NCBI RefSeq assembly: GCF_023273875.1
Contig: NZ_CP096882.1
Coordinates: 4,216,001-4,280,000, forward strand
DNA length: 64,000 bases
Reading direction: 5' to 3'
Origin: Pseudarthrobacter sp. SSS035
GTDB taxonomy: Bacteria; Actinomycetota; Actinomycetes; Actinomycetales; Micrococcaceae
The notes beneath the pieces were generated by a model. The model saw only the letters and a program-made list of their open reading frames with translations. It did no database searches and was not told the origin of the DNA. Both the position numbers and the translations under genes were made by a program. Of this stretch, positions 60,271-64,000 are shown in pieces. Each line of letters starts with the position of its first letter. Position 1 is the stretch's first letter.

Positions 60271-60735
60271 TCAGGCGAGACGGCTGCGGACGATCTCGCT
60301 GACCGCCTTGCCGTCGAAGCGTCCGGCGACTTTTGCCGTGACAGGCTTCATCACGGCGCCCAGCTGACGCATACCAGGCTCCACGCCTTCGCTCCTCAGC
60401 CCGGCGATTGTCTCGTCAACGATCGCCTCGACTTCCCCGGCTGTCAGCGGCTGAGGCAAATATGCCTCGATTATCTCGGCCTCGGCGATCTCGGCCGCGG
60501 CCCGCTCGGATTCTCCGGCTTCCAGATAGATCCTTGCGGTGTCACGTCGCTTTGCAGCCTCTTTCTGCAACAACGAGGTCACCTGGGCGTCGTCCAGGAC
60601 AATGGGCGTCTTTCCCGACTTCTCCCGTGTTTCGATCTCGCCCAGGACATTGCGCACCGTTGTCAGGGCGGTCTTGTTCCGCTCCTTCATGTGCACCACA
60701 ACATCAGCGTGCAGGCGTTCCTTCAAAGTGGTCAC
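60271..60735 (-). CDS. GatB/YqeY domain protein
   Basis: 154 residues, all-helical YqeY domain related to the tail of the amidotransferase GatB (LHADVVVHMKERNKTALTTVRNVLGEI, AEIAEAEIIEAYLPQPLTAGEVEAIV, GMRQLGAVMKPVTAKVAGRFDGKAVSEIV). Thought to bind tRNA, but unproven. GTG 60735 start. Confidence 0.92.
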   Translation of the reverse strand: MTTLKERLHADVVVHMKERNKTALTTVRNVLGEIETREKSGKTPIVLDDAQVTSLLQKEAAKRRDTARIYLEAGESERAAAEIAEAEIIEAYLPQPLTAGEVEAIVDETIAGLRSEGVEPGMRQLGAVMKPVTAKVAGRFDGKAVSEIVRSRLA

Positions 60736-60818
60736 GGCATTCCTCGATTCGTTGAGCGCCCCAAGGCGGCAGGGCGGCAGGACAGTGGTGAACCATCCCT
60801 CTAGTACCGTAGAGGGCT

Positions 60819-60863
60819 ATGGCTGACAATCACTACTCCCGGCCCGGCGGGAAACGACCTTGA
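60819..60863 (+). CDS. 14-codon ORF overlapping the M50 gene start (leader-peptide candidate)
   Basis: ATG 60819 opens MADNHYSRPGGKRP and stops with TGA 60861-60863. That TGA overlaps the TTG start of the membrane protease (TTGA), so ribosomes ending here could restart. It may instead be the true N-terminus with a frame change. No ribosome binding site is evident. Too short for homology. Confidence 0.4.
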   Translation: MADNHYSRPGGKRP

Positions 60864-61597
60864 TTCCCGAGCAATTGTGGCAACGGATCGTCGAAGCCTT
60901 CAGCCGTGCCGCCATCCCCCAAATCACGGTGGCCGAACTGGCTGTGGTGCTGGCGCTGGCAACTGCTTTGTCCATCCCTCGTGCCACCTGGAAGTACTTT
61001 GGGCTCCTGGCCACCGCCACGCACGAACTCGGCCATGCTTTCGCCGCCGTCATGAGCGGCCAAAGACTGAGCGGGATCCGGCTCCGGTTGGACCACTCAG
61101 GCACAACTACCAGTTACAGCCGGGGCAAGGCCGCCGCCGTCTGGTCCGGATTCTGGGGCTATCCTGTACCAGCCCTGACCGGCGCTGCCCTTGTCACCTC
61201 CGGTTTTGCCGGCTGGGGCCCGGCCGCCTTGGCCACAGGCACCCTTATCCTCCTGGTTTCGCTCGTGTTCATCAGGAACTTCGCGGGGCTGCTAATCACA
61301 GGCCTTGCCGTCGCAGGCGGCGGGGTGCTGGTCCTCGTTGTGCCCAGCAGCTTCACCGGCCATGTTGCAGTCGTGCTTGGCGTGGCGCTGCTTGTGGCCG
61401 CCGTCCGGGATCTCGCGAAGCTCACCAACGTGCACCTGCGGCGCCGTGACAGGCTGGCCAGTTCCGACGCCTACCTGCTGTACCGCGCAACGTCCATACC
61501 CTCAGGCATCTGGATCGCGCTCTTTGTCGCCGTTATTGCCGGCTCCTGGCTGGTCGCCTGGCAGCCCATCTCAGCAATCCTGACCGCCGGAGCCTAG
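60860..61597 (+). CDS. M50-type membrane metallopeptidase
   Basis: 245 residues from TTG 60860. HELGHAFAAVMSG (about 56-68) is the HExxH zinc site in a membrane helix. Further helices at about 90-115, 118-150, 155-180 and 215-240. No clear LDG second ligand motif is seen, so it resembles the M50B-like branch in which the second motif is weak. GGGAAA 7-12 bases upstream supports TTG. Substrate unknown. Confidence 0.8.
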   Translation: MIPEQLWQRIVEAFSRAAIPQITVAELAVVLALATALSIPRATWKYFGLLATATHELGHAFAAVMSGQRLSGIRLRLDHSGTTTSYSRGKAAAVWSGFWGYPVPALTGAALVTSGFAGWGPAALATGTLILLVSLVFIRNFAGLLITGLAVAGGGVLVLVVPSSFTGHVAVVLGVALLVAAVRDLAKLTNVHLRRRDRLASSDAYLLYRATSIPSGIWIALFVAVIAGSWLVAWQPISAILTAGA

Positions 61598-61607
61598 GCT
61601 GGTCCGC

Positions 61608-62717
61608 ATGAGCCAGGAATCTCCGAGCGGGCCGCAGGCCACGAATGCCACCGCTGCCGACAGCACGGACACCAGCACCGAACACAGCACCCTGGGCGCA
61701 TATGTGACCGGCGGTGCCGAGTTCAACCGGGACACGAATTACGTTGAGGACCGGATCACCCACGACGGCCGCCCCGGCGTCAACGGCGAGCCGGGGTGGC
61801 CAGTGGAAGCTGGCCGGTACCGGCTGATTGCGGCGCGGGCATGCCCGTGGGCGAACCGGGCCGTGATCGTGCGGAGCCTCCTCGGCCTGGAGGACTCCAT
61901 CTCCCTTGGCCAGCCCGGCCCTACCCACGATGCCCGGTCGTGGACTTTTGACCTCGATCCGGGCGGGGTGGACCCTGTGCTCGGCATCGAGCGCATCCAG
62001 AGCGCCTATTTCCGGCGCTTCCCGGATTACCCGCGCGGCATCACGGTGCCAGCGATCGTTGATATTGCCAGCGGCGCGGTGGTCACCAACAACTTCCCTC
62101 AGATCACCCTGGACTTTGCCACCGAATGGACCCGTTTCCACCGGAGCGGAGCGCCTGACCTTTACCCGGAACACCTCCGCGCCGAAATTGACTCCGTCAA
62201 CAAGCGCGTCTTCACCGAAGTCAACAACGGCGTCTACCGCTGCGGCTTTGCGGGCTCCCAGGAGGCCTACGACTCGGCCTACACCAGGCTGTGGACCGCG
62301 CTCGACTGGCTCGAGGAACGCCTCACCGGACAGCGGTACCTCGTGGGTGACACCATCACGGAAGCGGATGTCCGCCTGTTCACCACCTTGGCCAGGTTCG
62401 ATGCCGTTTACCACGGGCATTTCAAGTGCAACCGGCAGAAGCTGACCGAACTGCCGGCCCTGTGGGGCTACGCGCGGGATCTTTTCCAGACTCCCGGTTT
62501 CGGAGACACGATCGATTTTATCCAGATCAAGCAGCACTATTACATCGTCCATGAGGACATCAATCCCACCCTGATAGTGCCGCAGGGTCCTGATCCGGCG
62601 GGCTGGCTGGAGCCCCATGGCAGGGAATCATTGGCCGGCCGGCCGTTCGGTGACGGCACTCCCCCGGGGCCGGTGCGCCCCGCGGAAGAAGTTTCCCCCG
62701 GCCATGGAGCGGCTTAG
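61608..62717 (+). CDS. Xi-class glutathione S-transferase-like (glutathionyl-hydroquinone reductase family)
   Basis: 369 residues. Thioredoxin-like domain with the catalytic Cys in RACPWANRAVIVRSLLGL, then ITVPAIVD, and a C-terminal all-helical domain (YDSAYTRLWTALDWLEERLTGQRYLVGDTITEADVRLFTTLARFDAVYHGHFKCN). The family reduces thiol adducts of hydroquinones. Actinobacteria lack glutathione, so the thiol is probably mycothiol; that is inference, consistent with mshC at 51.5 kb. TAGGCT (61595-61600) 7 bases before the ATG. Confidence 0.9.
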   Translation: MSQESPSGPQATNATAADSTDTSTEHSTLGAYVTGGAEFNRDTNYVEDRITHDGRPGVNGEPGWPVEAGRYRLIAARACPWANRAVIVRSLLGLEDSISLGQPGPTHDARSWTFDLDPGGVDPVLGIERIQSAYFRRFPDYPRGITVPAIVDIASGAVVTNNFPQITLDFATEWTRFHRSGAPDLYPEHLRAEIDSVNKRVFTEVNNGVYRCGFAGSQEAYDSAYTRLWTALDWLEERLTGQRYLVGDTITEADVRLFTTLARFDAVYHGHFKCNRQKLTELPALWGYARDLFQTPGFGDTIDFIQIKQHYYIVHEDINPTLIVPQGPDPAGWLEPHGRESLAGRPFGDGTPPGPVRPAEEVSPGHGAA

Positions 62718-62755
62718 GATCAGGAAAGCGCTTTCTAACCGGTTAGGCTAGCCCC

Positions 62756-63865
62756 ATGCAGAAATCCTTTGGCTTTGCAGCACCCGGTTATGAAGGCGTT
62801 CTGGACCTGTTTGAGGCCCTTCTCGCCGCGGATCCGCAGTACAGCGCCCAACTGGCGGCCTACCGGGACGGCGTGAAGATCGTGGACCTGTCCGGCGGGC
62901 CCCACATCACCGCCGATTCCGTCACGGGGGCGTATTCAGTTTCCAAGGGCGTGGCGGCGCTGGTGATTTCGCTGCTCGTCCAGGACGGGCTGCTGGACCT
63001 TGACCGGACAGTGGCGCACTACTGGCCCGAGTTTGGTTGCCATGGCAAGGACCGCTTGCTGGTGCGTGAAGCCCTGTCCCATCAGGCCGGCCTGATCGGA
63101 GTCGAGGGAGGCATCGCCCTGGACGAATTCACCACCTCCCTGGCCGCGGGAAGGTTGGCAGCGGCGAGCCCCGCATGGCGTCCCGGCAGTTGCTTCGGAT
63201 ACCACGCCCTCACCATCGGAATCATTATGGAGGAACTCTGCCGGCGGGTCACGGGAACCAGCCTGCAGAGCCTCTATGACCAGCGCATCCGCACGGCCTA
63301 CGGCATCGACTTCTTCCTGGGACTGCCCGAAGAGCTGGAACCGCGCTACCGTAACGTCCTCTACGACGTCGATCCCCTTCAACCATGGCTGGATCCACTG
63401 AGCCTGGATGGGCTCAACAGCAACGCGGCAGTCAGCACAATCATGGAACTTCCCAATCAACGGGCCGTCCGCGCCGCGGGGATGAGTGCCGCCGGCGGTG
63501 TGGGTTCGGCGGAGGGCCTGGCCAGGCTCTACGCCGCGGCCATCACCGGTGTGGACGGCCGGGACCCCTTGTTGACCCCTGAGACCGTCAGCGCCATGTC
63601 CCAGGAGCAGGTGTGGGGCCTGGACCGCCTGTCCGGACTGGACAACGCCTTTGCCGTGGTCTTTATGAAGCCACACGTGTCGCGGAATTTCGGCAGCCAC
63701 CGTGCCTTCGGCCACGAGGGTGCGAACGCTGCCCTGGGGTTTGCCGATCCCGCATACGGGCTCGGCTTCGGATACATCCCGCAGCGGGCGGAGGACGGAC
63801 GCACCCAGGGCAAAGCTCATCGGCTGGCTGCGGAGGTCCGGCGGGCCGCGTCGGCCTTGTCGTAA
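62756..63865 (+). CDS. Serine hydrolase, beta-lactamase (class C/EstB-like) family
   Basis: 369 residues. Ser-x-x-Lys motif SVSKGVAALVISLL (Ser about 63), a Tyr motif in FGYHALTIGIIMEEL (about 142-156) and a late FGHEGANAALGFADP (HxG-like) strand. No signal peptide, so it is probably an esterase rather than a penicillin-binding protein. TAGGCT (62744-62749) 6 bases before the ATG indicates a leaderless mRNA. Confidence 0.9.
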   Translation: MQKSFGFAAPGYEGVLDLFEALLAADPQYSAQLAAYRDGVKIVDLSGGPHITADSVTGAYSVSKGVAALVISLLVQDGLLDLDRTVAHYWPEFGCHGKDRLLVREALSHQAGLIGVEGGIALDEFTTSLAAGRLAAASPAWRPGSCFGYHALTIGIIMEELCRRVTGTSLQSLYDQRIRTAYGIDFFLGLPEELEPRYRNVLYDVDPLQPWLDPLSLDGLNSNAAVSTIMELPNQRAVRAAGMSAAGGVGSAEGLARLYAAAITGVDGRDPLLTPETVSAMSQEQVWGLDRLSGLDNAFAVVFMKPHVSRNFGSHRAFGHEGANAALGFADPAYGLGFGYIPQRAEDGRTQGKAHRLAAEVRRAASALS

Positions 63866-63909
63866 CAGTCTGCTTGTCGTAGCAAGCGGCTGCACCTAGT
63901 GTGGGGCTG

Positions 63910-64000
63910 ATGGGTGACACTCAAACGCAGCCGCAGGGCCGGCCCTCCGCTGGAACCCGCCTCCTGAGGAATTCGGTGGCCGGTCTCTCGTCGGCATTCA
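63910..64000 (+). CDS. Start of an unidentified gene, cut by window end
   Basis: ATG 63910 opens 30 codons (MGDTQTQPQGRPSAGTRLLR...) to the window edge. TAGTGT at 63897-63902 is 7 bases upstream, as for other leaderless genes here. Too short to name. Confidence 0.55.
   Translation, partial: MGDTQTQPQGRPSAGTRLLRNSVAGLSSAF

Overview
This 64 kb window is chromosomal DNA of a high-G+C actinobacterium, most likely Arthrobacter/Pseudarthrobacter (Micrococcaceae). The evidence is GTG/TTG starts, a complete Pup-proteasome locus, a naturally fused PafBC regulator, the mycothiol ligase MshC, RbpA, and an actinobacterial bc1-aa3 respiratory layout (ctaCDF apart from ctaE-qcrCAB). The genus is inferred from gene content, not from a database search.

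Layout. 1-5.9 kb: end of a DUF3043 membrane protein, an M20 dipeptidase, an A-type Fe-S carrier and the ctaCDF oxidase operon. 5.9-7.3 kb: an orphan HPr and a GntR/UTRA regulator broken by one extra C. 7.3-13.7 kb: ctaE-qcrCAB, trpD, an Lrp-type ligand-binding protein and DUF3054. 13.8-20.5 kb is the accessory part: two VOC proteins, an unknown ORF, a protein with two P-loops that looks like a kinase-kinase fusion, a small membrane protein beside a 19-bp tandem duplication, and a three-gene recombinase module (tyrosine integrase, HTH protein, zinc-ribbon degenerate recombinase) with a repeated palindrome upstream. 20.5-23.5 kb: a type III PKS, methyltransferase and FAD monooxygenase operon that resembles phenolic-lipid (srs-type) clusters. 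23.5-30 kb: housekeeping genes (peptide deformylase, S9 peptidase, RlmA-type methyltransferase, NfeD/SPFH pair, RbpA). 30-50.5 kb: one long minus-strand run holding TrmI, ARC, Dop, Pup, PrcB, PrcA, PafA, two FKBPs, PafBC, TatA, TatC, a Ski2-like helicase, an amidohydrolase and polyprenol-phosphate mannose synthase. 50.6-64 kb: PAC2 protein, MshC, UppP, an aldo/keto reductase, small conserved actinobacterial proteins, an acyl-CoA dehydrogenase, an M20 peptidase, tRNA-Leu(GAG), a VOC-RidA fusion, DUF4193, YqeY, an M50-like membrane protease behind a tiny overlapping ORF, a Xi-class GST and a serine hydrolase.

How the genes work together. CtaC/D/F/E and QcrC/A/B form the menaquinol-to-oxygen branch. 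Dop deamidates the Pup C-terminal Gln, PafA ligates Pup to targets, ARC unfolds them and PrcAB degrades them, while PafBC is a DNA-damage regulator. TatAC exports folded proteins. MshC makes mycothiol.

A striking window-wide signal is a TAnnnT box (often TAGGCT) 6-7 bases before the start codon of at least sixteen genes that lack a good ribosome binding site, which suggests widespread leaderless transcription. No rRNA, CRISPR array, complete insertion sequence or prophage was seen.
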